The position numbers were made by a program, and so were the translations under genes. A stretch of 64,000 nucleotides of DNA, taken from NCBI GenBank assembly GCA_944385475.1, contig CALWXJ010000019.1, positions 1 through 64,000 on the forward strand. Reading direction: 5' to 3'. Positions within the stretch are counted from its first letter, which is position 1; every line of letters starts with the position of its first letter. This document shows, in pieces, positions 1 through 8,097 of this stretch. This stretch comes from an uncultured Oscillospiraceae bacterium (lineage in GTDB: Bacteria; Bacillota; Clostridia; Oscillospirales; Oscillospiraceae). A model generated the notes under the pieces. It made no database searches. It was given only the letters and a program-made list of their open reading frames with translations, and was not told the origin of the DNA.

Positions 1-182
1 TGAAACTGGAATCTATCTATTTTGGCGAGCAAAAGGAGCCAGAGACCATGTCCTGAACAAAGGGGTTCAGATTGATTGTTTTCGCTGTTTTACGGCCTAA
101 TATTCAACGATTTATCAAGAATGTCCGAAAAGGAGATTGCTCCTCGAAGCCCTGAATCCCTTGTAAATCAAGGGAAACAAGA
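1..182. other. AT-richer left edge with no assignable gene
   Basis: This stretch is clearly lower in GC than the rest of the window. Short plus-strand frames run in from the left edge and stop at about positions 53 and 103, so either could be the C-terminal tail of a gene lying outside the window, but the residues are too few to recognise. It lies just beyond the 3' end of ssrA, a site often used by integrating elements; no duplicated ssrA 3' end is visible inside the window. Confidence 0.3.
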
Positions 183-234
183 AAAACACCATTGATATCC
201 GAACCTTGGGGGGTTCAGATGTCAATGGTGTTTT
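183..234 (-). terminator. intrinsic terminator of ssrA
   Basis: A perfect 13-bp stem pairs 183-195 with 222-234, with a further partly paired region inside. Read on the minus strand it ends in a run of five T followed by CTTG. It lies directly downstream of the mature tmRNA 3' CCA, as expected for the ssrA terminator. Confidence 0.8.
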
Positions 235-238
235 CATA

Positions 239-604
239 TGGTGGAGATGGCGGGAGTTGAACCCGCGTCCGAAAGCGCTTAAACGGGACGTTCTCCGGGC
301 GCAGACGATTATTGCGGGAGTCTTGCTCTCCCCGTTCCCCTTCCAGACGGCAAACCGTCACGCCGTCAGGTCAGGTGAGCTTCATGATGTGTGGCGCAGG
401 CAAAGCTTACTGCACGCACATTTACCGCTAAACGACGCCCTTCCCGGCTCGCGGTCCTTCCGGGTCGGACGGCTGCCGTTAATCAGGCAGCAATAGCAAC
501 TTTATTGTTGTTATTTAATTTATAAGTTTGCCCGTTTTATGGCGGTCAGGCGCCGCCGCCCGCTGGTCCCGCCTCCACACCCCCGTCGAAACCGGTACAT
601 CCCC
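239..604 (-). ncRNA. ssrA: transfer-messenger RNA (tmRNA)
   Basis: This RNA rescues stalled ribosomes together with SmpB and tags the unfinished protein for degradation. The 3' end carries the tRNA-like T-arm (the revcomp of gagttgaacccgcgtcc) and ends in ACCA at 239. The 5' end GGGGATG at 604-598 pairs through seven positions, one of them G-U, with the bases just before ACCA, forming the acceptor stem. Length is about 366 nt, normal for a one-piece tmRNA. The tag frame lies near 483-536 and reads GQTYKLNNNNKVAIAA before TGA, resuming at a GGG glycine codon; this resembles the Bacillus/Staphylococcus tags that start GK and end in VALAA or AVAA. No convincing sigma-A promoter is visible between the dehydrogenase gene and the 5' end, so it may be processed from the smpB operon transcript or use an unusual promoter. 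Confidence 0.95.
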
Positions 605-640
605 ATGTTCCGGTCCGCTGGGCACGCCGGCGGTCCATGG

Positions 641-686
641 ATGGAATTGTAACACACTTCTTTGGAGAAGTGTGTTACAATTCCAT
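641..686. repeat. perfect 21-bp inverted repeat upstream of ssrA
   Basis: Arms 641-661 and 666-686 are perfectly complementary with a 4-nt loop (ttgg). The stem is AT-rich for this genome and has no T-run after it on either strand. It sits 12 bp after the stop of the dehydrogenase gene and about 37 bp before the tmRNA 5' end. It could act as a terminator, an RNase III processing site for pre-tmRNA, or an operator; the sequence alone does not decide. Confidence 0.7.
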
Positions 687-698
687 GAAATTTATCCC

Positions 699-1457
699 TT
701 ACACCCGGGTAAGCTTTGCCAGCAGGGTCTGGGGCATTGCCTTTGCAATCAGCCGGTAGGTCTTGTACACCAGACGGGGCGTGTAGATCGTCCGCCCTGC
801 CCGGGCGGCCCGCAGCGCTCCTCCTGCCACCCGCACTTGGTCGCAGTAGGGCAGCATTTCAAACATCCGGGAATTTCCCGCGATGTTCCCCACCCGCAAA
901 AACTCCGTGTTCATGGGGCCGGGACAGACCGCTGTAACGCTGACCCCCTTTCTTCGCAGCTCCTGGGCTGCCCCCACTGTGTAGGCCGTCACGTAGGCCT
1001 TGGAGGCGGAATACGCCGTCATCCCCGGAGTGGGGCAGAAAGAGGCGATGGAGGACACATTCAAAATGTGGCTGCCTGGGCCCATATAGGGCACCGTCAT
1101 ATTGGTGATGGCTGTCAGGGCCCGCAGGTTCAGATCCACCATTTTGGTCTGGGAGGCGGTATCCACCTCTCCAATGGCCCCCAGATACCCGCAGCCGGCG
1201 TTGTTCACCAGCAGCGTCACCTCCGGCTGCTCACAGCGCAGCTTCTCCTGGAAGGCCACAAAACTCATGGCATCGCACAAATCCAGGGTCAGGCAGGCCA
1301 CCGTCTTGCCCGAGAGGGTGGCAGCGATCTGCTCCAGCCGGTCCCCCCGGCGGGCGATGAGCCAATAGGACTCCACCTCCGGAAAAACATCCCCGATCTG
1401 ACGGACGATCTCCTGCCCCAGGCCGGAAGAGGCCCCGGTGATGATGGCCGTTTTCAT
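699..1457 (-). CDS. short-chain dehydrogenase/reductase (SDR)
   Basis: A cytoplasmic NAD(P)-dependent oxidoreductase of the classical SDR type, 252 aa, the usual length. The N-terminal TGASSGLG is the glycine-rich dinucleotide-binding motif, NNAG is the structural motif, and the catalytic Ser (NVSSIAS) and YSASK (Tyr, Lys) are all present near residues 135-155, followed by PGPMNTEF. The substrate cannot be read from sequence. The start is ATG with GGGGAG about 8 bases upstream. It follows the cyclophilin gene by 16 bp and so belongs to the smpB operon, the last protein gene before ssrA. Confidence 0.9.
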   Translation of the reverse strand: MKTAIITGASSGLGQEIVRQIGDVFPEVESYWLIARRGDRLEQIAATLSGKTVACLTLDLCDAMSFVAFQEKLRCEQPEVTLLVNNAGCGYLGAIGEVDTASQTKMVDLNLRALTAITNMTVPYMGPGSHILNVSSIASFCPTPGMTAYSASKAYVTAYTVGAAQELRRKGVSVTAVCPGPMNTEFLRVGNIAGNSRMFEMLPYCDQVRVAGGALRAARAGRTIYTPRLVYKTYRLIAKAMPQTLLAKLTRV

Positions 1458-1473
1458 AGGCCGTCTCCCCCTC

Positions 1474-1998
1474 TCAGTGGGTCTTGGGGGCGGGGTAGTC
1501 CACCCCCTGGGTATCCACCCGGACAGACTGGATCACCACGGGAGTCTTGGGCATATCGCTGCGCATATCCCGGGGCACCCGAGAGATGTCAATGGCGACC
1601 TCCTCCCCCTCAAACACCTGGCCGAAGGCCGCGTACTGCCCGTCCAGATGGGGCGCCGGCGCCACCATGATGAAAAACTGGCTGCCTGCGGAGTTGGGGG
1701 CCATGGTCCGGGCCATGGACAAAACGCCGGTGGTATGCTTGAGGTCATTTTGCCCAAATCCGTTGGCGGAGAACTCCCCATCGATCTCATAGTCGGGGCC
1801 GCCCATGCCGTTGCCGTTGGGGCAGCCGCCCTGAATCATAAAGCCGGGGATGACCCGGTGGAACACCAGCCCGTCGTAAAAGCCCTGATTGGCCAGGGAG
1901 ATAAAATTGTTCACGGTGTTGGGCGCCTTGTCAGGGTACAGCTCCGCCTTCATGGTGCGGCCGTCGGCCATCGTGATCGTGGCAATGGGATTGCTCAT
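1474..1998 (-). CDS. ppiB: cyclophilin-type peptidyl-prolyl cis-trans isomerase
   Basis: Catalyses proline cis-trans isomerisation during protein folding. The 174-aa protein has the cyclophilin signature FHRVIPGFMIQGG near residues 46-58, GSQFFI near 105, and HLDGQYAAFGQV near 117. There is no signal peptide, so it should be cytoplasmic. ATG at 1998 overlaps the smpB stop as ATGA, which suggests translational coupling; a TTG 6 bases upstream is in frame but fits the ribosome site AAAGGA less well. Confidence 0.93.
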   Translation of the reverse strand: MSNPIATITMADGRTMKAELYPDKAPNTVNNFISLANQGFYDGLVFHRVIPGFMIQGGCPNGNGMGGPDYEIDGEFSANGFGQNDLKHTTGVLSMARTMAPNSAGSQFFIMVAPAPHLDGQYAAFGQVFEGEEVAIDISRVPRDMRSDMPKTPVVIQSVRVDTQGVDYPAPKTH

Positions 1999-2474
1999 TT
2001 CCAACCATTCCTTTCTTTCATGGTGCGGTCAATCTCCCGCTGGGCATCCCGCCGGGCGGCAGCGTCCCGCTTGTCATAATTCTTTTTGCCCTTGCAAAGG
2101 CCTACTTCCACCTTCACCCGGGCATCCTTAAAGTAGACAGACAGCGGCACCAGGGTATATCCTTCCTGCTGTACCAACGCCTGGAGCTTTCGGATCTCCC
2201 GCCGATGCATTAAAAGGCGCCGGGGGCGGACGGGGTCTTTGTTGAAGATATTGCCCTTTTCATAGGGGGAGATATGCATGCCGTGGAGGGTCAGCTGTCC
2301 GTCTTTGACGATGCAGTAGGAATCCTTCAAATTCAGTGTGCCGGCCCGGATGGACTTGACCTCCGTCCCGAAAAGTTCAATGCCGGACTCGTAGCGGTCC
2401 TCCACGAAATAGTCGTGGAAGGCCTTGCGGTTTTGCGCCGCCACCTTGATCCCCTTTTTTTCCGTAACACGCAC
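1995..2474 (-). CDS. smpB: SsrA-binding protein SmpB
   Basis: SmpB binds the tRNA-like domain of tmRNA and brings it to stalled ribosomes. The 159-aa protein shows the family landmarks: the NRKAFHDY start, GIELFGTEVKSIRAG, LHGMHISPYEKGN, the DPVRPRRLLMHRREI block, and the basic C-terminal tail (CKGKKNYDKRDAAARRDAQ) that enters the decoding centre. The start is GTG with AGGA upstream; the ATG just upstream lies in another frame. It is the first gene of the operon smpB-ppiB-SDR leading to ssrA. Confidence 0.97.
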   Translation of the reverse strand: MRVTEKKGIKVAAQNRKAFHDYFVEDRYESGIELFGTEVKSIRAGTLNLKDSYCIVKDGQLTLHGMHISPYEKGNIFNKDPVRPRRLLMHRREIRKLQALVQQEGYTLVPLSVYFKDARVKVEVGLCKGKKNYDKRDAAARRDAQREIDRTMKERNGWK

Positions 2475-2510
2475 CTCATTTCCTGGGCAGTCCTCTTGGG
2501 AAGTTTTATC

Positions 2511-2539
2511 AGTATACCACGCTTTCCCGATTCATTCAA
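2511..2539 (-). promoter_or_regulatory. sigma-A promoter of smpB operon
   Basis: On the minus strand TTGAAT (2534-2539), a 17-bp spacer and TATACT (2511-2516) form a good promoter about 37 bp before the smpB start. It is divergent from the nudF promoter. Confidence 0.75.
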
Positions 2540-2553
2540 GAGAAAGAACGCTC

Positions 2554-2582
2554 TTTCCATTCCCGGCACCCTGTGTTATAAT
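2554..2582 (+). promoter_or_regulatory. sigma-A promoter of nudF
   Basis: TTTCCA (2554-2559), a 17-bp spacer and TATAAT (2577-2582). The leader that follows contains a 7-bp stem-loop at 2625-2644 and then the AAAGGAG ribosome site at 2654-2660. Confidence 0.75.
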
Positions 2583-2669
2583 TGCTTCGTTATATGGACG
2601 GGATTTTTTAAAATTTTACCGTTTCCGGCGGGGTTTTCCGCCGGCGAAATGTCAAAGGAGTGTTTGTCC

Positions 2670-3218
2670 ATGCATCCCATTGAACATCTCTCAGAGCAGA
2701 CCCTTAGCCGCAAGGACGTCTTTTGCGGGGAGCTCCTCCGGGTCCATGTGGACACGGTCCGCCTTCCCGACGGGACCACGGCACAGCGGGAGGTGGCAGA
2801 TCATGTGGACGGTGTGGCCATCCTGGCCCTGGACGGGGAGGGCAATGTCCTGACGGTGACACAGTACCGCTATCCCCTGGGGCGGGTTCTTTTGGAAGTG
2901 CCTGCCGGCAAACTGGACCAGGGGGAGCAGCCCGCCGTGGGCGCTTTGCGGGAGCTCAAGGAGGAGACCGGCGCCGTGCCAGACATTCTGCTGCCTCTGG
3001 GGCGCCTGATACCCGCCCCGGGCTGCTTTGGGGAGACACTGCACCTGTTTTTGGCCCGGGAACTGCATTTTGAGCAGCAGCATCTGGATCCCGATGAATT
3101 TTTGAATGTGGAGCGCATCCCCTTTGAGGAGATGGTGCACCGCTGCGTAAACGGGGAGATCGAAGACGCCAAAACCGTGGCGGCCGTGTTCCGGGCCAAG
3201 GTTCTTCTGGGGCTTTAA
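2670..3218 (+). CDS. nudF: NUDIX hydrolase, ADP-ribose pyrophosphatase type
   Basis: Probably hydrolyses ADP-ribose (and perhaps other nucleoside diphosphate sugars) to AMP and ribose 5-phosphate. The 182-aa protein holds a full NUDIX box near residues 77-99: G-KLDQG-E, then seven residues, then RELKEETGA, matching GX5EX7REUXEEXGU with all metal-binding glutamates. The region before it (TQYRYPLGRVLLEVPAG) is typical of the ADP-ribose subfamily. The start is ATG with AAAGGAG 9 bases upstream; longer frames run further upstream but start inside the smpB gene. It stands 70 bp before walR. Confidence 0.92.
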   Translation: MHPIEHLSEQTLSRKDVFCGELLRVHVDTVRLPDGTTAQREVADHVDGVAILALDGEGNVLTVTQYRYPLGRVLLEVPAGKLDQGEQPAVGALRELKEETGAVPDILLPLGRLIPAPGCFGETLHLFLARELHFEQQHLDPDEFLNVERIPFEEMVHRCVNGEIEDAKTVAAVFRAKVLLGL

Positions 3219-3288
3219 GGGGCAGAACGTGTAAAATCCGCGCCGGCTGCGCCCCTGCCCGGCGGGGTAAAAGAATGGAGAAATCTGT

Positions 3289-3993
3289 ATGGATACGCAA
3301 AAGACCGTTCTCATCGTGGAGGACGAAAAGAACATCGTGGATATCCTGCGCTTCAACCTCCAGCGGGAGGGATTTGGAACCTATGAGGCCTACGATGGGG
3401 AAGACGGCCTCAAACAGGCCCGGGAGAAAAAACCCGACCTTATTTTGCTGGATGTCATGCTGCCGAAAATGGTGGGATTTGACGTGTGCCGCGCCCTGCG
3501 GGATGAGGGGGACAATGTGCCTGTCATCATCCTCACCGCCCGGGAGGAAGAAACCGACAAGGTGCTGGGCCTGGAGATCGGCGCCGACGACTATATCACA
3601 AAGCCCTTTTCCATGCGGGAGCTGATCGCCCGGGTCCGTGCCAACATCCGCCGCACCTCCATGGCCACCGCCGCCACCGCCGCGGACGCTGCCATGCCGG
3701 TGGCGGGGAATCTGTCCATCAACACCGACAGCCACCAGGTCTTCCGGGGCGGCCAGGCCATTGATCTGACCCAGCGGGAATACGAGCTTTTGACCTTCCT
3801 GGCCAGCCACCCCAACAAGGTCTACTCCCGGGTGGATCTGATGGAGCAGGTTTGGAACTACGGCTATGTGGGGGACGATGTGCGTACGGTGGATGTCACG
3901 GTGCGCCGCCTGCGGGAGAAGATCGAGGAAAACCCCGCCTCTCCCGCCTATATTCTCACCCGCCGGGGCGTGGGGTACTACTTCGCCGTATAA
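3289..3993 (+). CDS. walR: OmpR/PhoB-family response regulator, WalR-like
   Basis: DNA-binding partner of the histidine kinase encoded next. The receiver domain (about residues 5-118) has the acidic pair Glu11/Asp12, the phospho-acceptor Asp55 (LLDVMLP), the Thr of ILTAR and the Lys of TKPF. The winged-helix output domain (about 135-232) contains LTQREYELL, VDVTVRRLREKIE and RRGVGYYF. The order walR-walK-yycH-yycI-...-walJ-rlmH matches the essential WalRK locus of Firmicutes, where it controls cell-wall hydrolase genes; that role here is inferred from synteny. Confidence 0.93.
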   Translation: MDTQKTVLIVEDEKNIVDILRFNLQREGFGTYEAYDGEDGLKQAREKKPDLILLDVMLPKMVGFDVCRALRDEGDNVPVIILTAREEETDKVLGLEIGADDYITKPFSMRELIARVRANIRRTSMATAATAADAAMPVAGNLSINTDSHQVFRGGQAIDLTQREYELLTFLASHPNKVYSRVDLMEQVWNYGYVGDDVRTVDVTVRRLREKIEENPASPAYILTRRGVGYYFAV

Positions 3994-4024
3994 GGTGGGA
4001 AAATTTTGAAAGGACAAAGGGGGG

Positions 4025-5854
4025 GTGGCCGTGTTCCGCAGTCTGCACATGAAGCTGACACTGATCCTGCTGCTGCTGATCACATCGCTGATGGCCGTGG
4101 TGGGCGCCTTTTTGACCACCAGCGTCACCAGCTTCTATATCGACACGTTCTATGAGCAGATGAACGGCACGTTCGGCGCTGACCGCCAGGAGTTCGTAGC
4201 GGATCTGCGCAGCGCCGCCGCCCAGGAGGAGGGGGCCGCCGCCGCCATCGAGGACATCCTGGAGGTAAATGCCGGCCTTTTGGGTATCGACTACCGCACC
4301 CGCAACTACTTCATCCTTGACGGGGAGACCGGTGCCTATCTCCTGGGCTCCGCCGATGCCTCTGCCCTGCCCCGGGACCCCTCCGCCAACCTCCTCACCG
4401 CCCGCAACGCCGTCGCCCAGGGGGACGAGACGGTGGTGGGGGACCAAAGTGACATCACCGCCGCCTATATGGATGTGGCGGTGCCCATCATGGGGGGCAG
4501 CAACGCCTTTATCATCTACATTCTGGACAACAAAGAAACCGTCTCCAACTTGAATGGCGAACTGTTTCAAATCATTCTCCAGGCCCTGTTTATCGGCCTG
4601 CTCATCTCCATTTTGCTCAGTTTCCTGCTCTCCAAAACCATGGTGGGCCCCATTGAAAAGCTCACCGTGGGGGCTGAGCGGGTGGCCAACGGAAATTTTG
4701 ACAGCGAGCTGCCGGTGGAGTCCACAGACGAGATCGGCATCCTCACCGGCACATTCAACGAGATGGCGGGGGTGCTGCAGTCCACCCTGGCCGCAGTGGA
4801 GAACGAGCGGAACAAACTGGACACCCTCTTCCTCCACATGACAGACGGCGTGGTGGCCTTTGACCACGACGGGCTGCTGATCCACTGCAACCCTGCCGCC
4901 ACAGACATGCTCCAGCGCACTGTGGGGCCGGACGCCACCTATAATGAGCTCTTCGGCTCTGTCTACCCCTTTGCGGACATGCTGGCACTCCAGCGGCCCA
5001 ACTATGCCGAAGGAGAGATGGTGGTGGGAGAGCGGACGCTGGAGCTGTACCTCGCCCCCTTTTCCGACCAGGCCCAGGGCGGCGTCCTCATCGTTTTGCA
5101 CGACGTGACGGAGCATCACCGCAATGAGGAGCGGCGCAAGGAGTTTGTGGCCAATGTCTCCCACGAGCTGCGCACCCCCCTGACCAACGTGCGCAGCTAT
5201 GCCGAGACGCTTCGGGACGCCGGCGGCGACATCCCCCAGGAGATGAGCAACAACTTCCTGGATATCATCATCACAGAGACGGACCGCATGACCCACATCG
5301 TGCAGGACCTGCTGACCCTCAGCCGGTTGGATGCGGGCAATACGGAGCTGGTCCTCTCCCGCTTCCCCTTTGGGGAAGCCATTGAAAGCGGGGTACGGGC
5401 CACCGCCCTCAACGCCCGCCAGCGGGGCCACCAGCTCACCTATACCCCCACAGACAGCCTGCCTCTGATCGTGGGCGACCGCAGCCGCCTGGAGCAGGTG
5501 ATGATGAACGTCATCGGCAACGCCATCAAATATACCCCCGACGGCGGCCATATCAAAGTTACCGCCGGCGCCGGCGAGAACACCGTCTGGATGGACGTGT
5601 GGGACGACGGCATCGGCATCCCGGAAAAAGACCGGGAGCGCATTTTCGACCGGTTCTACCGGGTGGACAAGGCCCGTTCCCGGGAGTCCGGCGGCACGGG
5701 CCTGGGGCTGTCCATCGCCAGGGAGATCGTCCAGCGGCATCATGGCTCCATCGCCCTGGTGCCCCACGACGGCCCCGGCACCACAGTCCGCCTGGTGCTT
5801 CCCATCGCCTATCACCCCGGCGGCGAGGAGAGCCGGCCCCCTTCCAAGCCGTGA
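4025..5854 (+). CDS. walK: sensor histidine kinase, WalK-like
   Basis: Membrane sensor of the WalRK pair, 609 aa. Order of parts: TM helix about 8-30, extracellular loop to about 178, TM helix about 182-203, HAMP about 203-256 (TMVGPIEKLT), PAS about 265-365, HisKA with VSHELRTPLTNV near residue 380, and HATPase with NVIGNAIKYTP, DDGIGIP and GTGLGLSIA. The long loop and PAS domain match WalK architecture. The start is a GTG: 4025, or 4031 which sits better behind AAAGGGGG; ATG 4049 is also in frame. The gene follows walR by 31 bp. Confidence 0.92.
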   Translation: MAVFRSLHMKLTLILLLLITSLMAVVGAFLTTSVTSFYIDTFYEQMNGTFGADRQEFVADLRSAAAQEEGAAAAIEDILEVNAGLLGIDYRTRNYFILDGETGAYLLGSADASALPRDPSANLLTARNAVAQGDETVVGDQSDITAAYMDVAVPIMGGSNAFIIYILDNKETVSNLNGELFQIILQALFIGLLISILLSFLLSKTMVGPIEKLTVGAERVANGNFDSELPVESTDEIGILTGTFNEMAGVLQSTLAAVENERNKLDTLFLHMTDGVVAFDHDGLLIHCNPAATDMLQRTVGPDATYNELFGSVYPFADMLALQRPNYAEGEMVVGERTLELYLAPFSDQAQGGVLIVLHDVTEHHRNEERRKEFVANVSHELRTPLTNVRSYAETLRDAGGDIPQEMSNNFLDIIITETDRMTHIVQDLLTLSRLDAGNTELVLSRFPFGEAIESGVRATALNARQRGHQLTYTPTDSLPLIVGDRSRLEQVMMNVIGNAIKYTPDGGHIKVTAGAGENTVWMDVWDDGIGIPEKDRERIFDRFYRVDKARSRESGGTGLGLSIAREIVQRHHGSIALVPHDGPGTTVRLVLPIAYHPGGEESRPPSKP

Positions 5855-5892
5855 GTCCCGCCATTTTCTGATCTGCAGGAGGAGGTGCCGTT

Positions 5893-7170
5893 ATGGACGC
5901 GAAAAAGCAAAAGCGCCGGGATCGGATTCAAAACCTGGCCATCACCCTTCTGTCGGTCACAGCGCTGCTGCTGTTTTCCCGAACAGAGCTTTTCTCCTTG
6001 GGAATGCGCGCATTCGGCGGGTATATGGACCAGCTGGTGGCATATACCGCTCCCTCCAGCAATGCCGCAAGTCCTCTGGCCAGCGCGGCGGCACCGGTGC
6101 GGGTAGCCGTCACCGGGGAATATGGCCGCTATGGCAACATTACCCTTACCACCGACAACACAGAAGACTTCTCCTCCCTGCGCAGCTTGCTGCGGGAGGT
6201 GCTGGGCTCTGCCCGGAACTTCGTTGCCTGCACCTCCGGGGACTTTTTGTCATCGCTGGACAGCGTGGGAGTGTATTATGACTTTCTCACCCCCCTGCCC
6301 CTTTCCATCCTCTCAGAACTGATGGGGGCCAGCGGCGGAGAGGAGGAGATCCTTGCCCGCTATTTGGTGGTGGTGCCTTATGGCCAGGATGCGGTGCGCC
6401 TGTATCTCTGGGACGGAGAGGTGCAATATTCTGTCTGCTCCACCGCCGTCACAGTCAGCAGTCTGACAGAGGTCATCAGTCACTATGAGTTGGGCAACGC
6501 TTTTTTTGCCTTTGAGTCCTCGCTGCCCCACAGCGATGACGTGGCCCCTTGCTCTCTGCTCCCCAATACGCTGCCGGAGCTTCCCACCCTCACAGCCACC
6601 TCTGCCCTGCCGGAGGAGGATACCCTCCTCTCAGCGCTGGGGCTCAACCCCCGCAACAACTCCCGCTATACAGAAAGCGGCGGTACAGAGGTCATCGTGG
6701 AGGGAGAAAACTCCCTGCGGATTTATACCGACGGCTTCATCTCCTATGACAGCACCATGCCAGAGCTGACCATCTCTGCCGCCGGGGCGGAGCCCACCTT
6801 GTCGGAGGCAGCCTCCGGCGCTGCCGCCCTGCTTCAGACCCTGGTGGGAGAATCCAGCGGCACAGAACTTTATGTGCAGGAAATCCGGCAAAGCGCCGGG
6901 GAGACCACCATCGTATTCGGCTATCAGGTGGGGGGCGTGCCTATCGTATTTTCCGATGGGCGTCCTGCCGCAGAAGTGGTCCTCACCGGCAGCACCATCT
7001 CCAGCCTCTCCCTGCGGTTCCGGCAATATGCTCCCGGCACGGAGAGATCCCTCCTTCTGCCCCTGACCCAGGCCCTGGCAGTGGCCTCCATGAATCCCGG
7101 CAAGGAGCTGTCCATCGCCTATGTGGATAGCGCCGGCGCCTCTGTAAGTGCCAGCTGGATCTCTTCCTGA
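5893..7170 (+). CDS. YycH-like regulatory protein of the WalRK locus
   Basis: A 425-aa protein with a single N-terminal TM segment (about residues 13-32) and a long extracytoplasmic domain. In Bacillus, YycH and YycI are membrane proteins that bind WalK and set its activity. Sequence alone is weakly recognisable; the call rests on position directly after walK, the single-TM topology, size and the YycI-like gene that follows. The start is ATG after AGGAGG. About 38 bp separate it from walK and 30 bp from the next gene, so they form one operon. Confidence 0.7.
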   Translation: MDAKKQKRRDRIQNLAITLLSVTALLLFSRTELFSLGMRAFGGYMDQLVAYTAPSSNAASPLASAAAPVRVAVTGEYGRYGNITLTTDNTEDFSSLRSLLREVLGSARNFVACTSGDFLSSLDSVGVYYDFLTPLPLSILSELMGASGGEEEILARYLVVVPYGQDAVRLYLWDGEVQYSVCSTAVTVSSLTEVISHYELGNAFFAFESSLPHSDDVAPCSLLPNTLPELPTLTATSALPEEDTLLSALGLNPRNNSRYTESGGTEVIVEGENSLRIYTDGFISYDSTMPELTISAAGAEPTLSEAASGAAALLQTLVGESSGTELYVQEIRQSAGETTIVFGYQVGGVPIVFSDGRPAAEVVLTGSTISSLSLRFRQYAPGTERSLLLPLTQALAVASMNPGKELSIAYVDSAGASVSASWISS

Positions 7171-7200
7171 CATCCTTTTCAAGAAAGGAGGGCGGCCAAT

Positions 7201-8010
7201 GTGGAACGGTATCGTCTGAAAAACATCATCATCTTGATCCTGGCCCTGCTGAACACCTTTTTGCTCTCCGCCCTGGCCTGGCGGGGAACAGCCGCCTACT
7301 CCGCCCACCGTGTGGCCACGGAGCAGCTGGTGAGCCTTTTTGAAAGCGACGGCATCGACCTGGACGCCCCCATCATCCCCAGCGACTCCCCCCCTTCTGC
7401 CCTGGCCCTCACCCGGGACCTGAAGCTGGAGCAGCAGGTGGCCTCTTTCCTGCTGGGAAGTCCTGCCACCGGATCTGATCAGGGGGGCGGCATCTACACC
7501 TACAACGGGCAAAACGGGGCGGCGGTCTTCCGGGACACCGGCAACTTTGACGTTGCCGGTACCCTTTCCTCCGGGGACCCCCAGGCCTTCTGCGAGGATT
7601 TTTGTGACCGCTTCGGATATGAGGAGCTCACCTTCCGTCTTGATGAGAACCAATCCGGCACCGCCACCGCCGTGGGATATTTTGAGGATTGGGCAGTATT
7701 CAACTGCACCGTCACCTTCACCATCGACCGGGGAGCGGTGATGGTGATCAGCGGCTCCCTGCTGTCCTCCACTGCCGCTCAGACGGATTCCGGCGTGGAA
7801 TTTCTCTCCGCCATGGGGGCTTTGTCGGCCTTCCAGCAGATGCGGCCGGAAAGCGGTGCCGCTGTGTCCGCCATTTTGGAAATCACCCCCTGCTACGAGC
7901 TGCAAAGTACCCCCACCGACCCTGTGGCCCTGGTCCCCGCCTGGCATATCGACACGGATACGGTGGATTTTTATGTAAATTGCGTCACCGGCGCCGTCCG
8001 CCGCCTCTGA
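7201..8010 (+). CDS. YycI-like regulatory protein of the WalRK locus
   Basis: A 269-aa protein with an N-terminal TM helix (IIILILALLNTFLLSALAW, about 9-27) and an extracytoplasmic domain. The short basic N-terminus, single anchor, and the C-terminal part (VPAWHIDTDTVDFYVNCVTGAV) fit the YycI family, which folds like YycH and acts with it on WalK. The start is GTG with AAAGGAGG 10 bases upstream. It is the last gene of the walR operon before a hairpin terminator. Confidence 0.75.
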   Translation: MERYRLKNIIILILALLNTFLLSALAWRGTAAYSAHRVATEQLVSLFESDGIDLDAPIIPSDSPPSALALTRDLKLEQQVASFLLGSPATGSDQGGGIYTYNGQNGAAVFRDTGNFDVAGTLSSGDPQAFCEDFCDRFGYEELTFRLDENQSGTATAVGYFEDWAVFNCTVTFTIDRGAVMVISGSLLSSTAAQTDSGVEFLSAMGALSAFQQMRPESGAAVSAILEITPCYELQSTPTDPVALVPAWHIDTDTVDFYVNCVTGAVRRL

Positions 8011-8018
8011 CAATTTTT

Positions 8019-8057
8019 AAATGCAAATCATCCATCGACAGGAAGGATTTGCATTTT
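8019..8057 (+). terminator. hairpin after yycI-like gene
   Basis: A perfect 11-bp stem pairs 8019-8029 with 8046-8056, extended by TCC/GGA inside, ending in four T. The right arm also contains the -35 box of the murA promoter. Confidence 0.6.
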
Positions 8058-8077
8058 CCCGCAGGGCATGGTATAGT
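8049..8077 (+). promoter_or_regulatory. sigma-A promoter of murA
   Basis: TTGCAT (8049-8054), a 17-bp spacer and TATAGT (8072-8077). The -35 box lies within the right arm of the upstream hairpin. The leader is about 130 nt and contains a perfect 9-bp GC stem-loop at 8098-8122. Confidence 0.75.
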
Positions 8078-8097
8078 ATTTGTGCAAAATTTGACCT

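Noticed and set aside
206..496. 96-codon plus-strand frame
   Set aside because: Runs antisense through the tmRNA gene, whose ends, pairing and tag are clear.
2625..2644. Hairpin in the nudF leader as a riboswitch
   Set aside because: Only a simple 7-bp stem without conserved aptamer sequence or terminator.
3956..5815. 619-codon minus-strand open frame
   Set aside because: Antisense shadow of the WalK-like kinase gene, no ribosome site and no domain.
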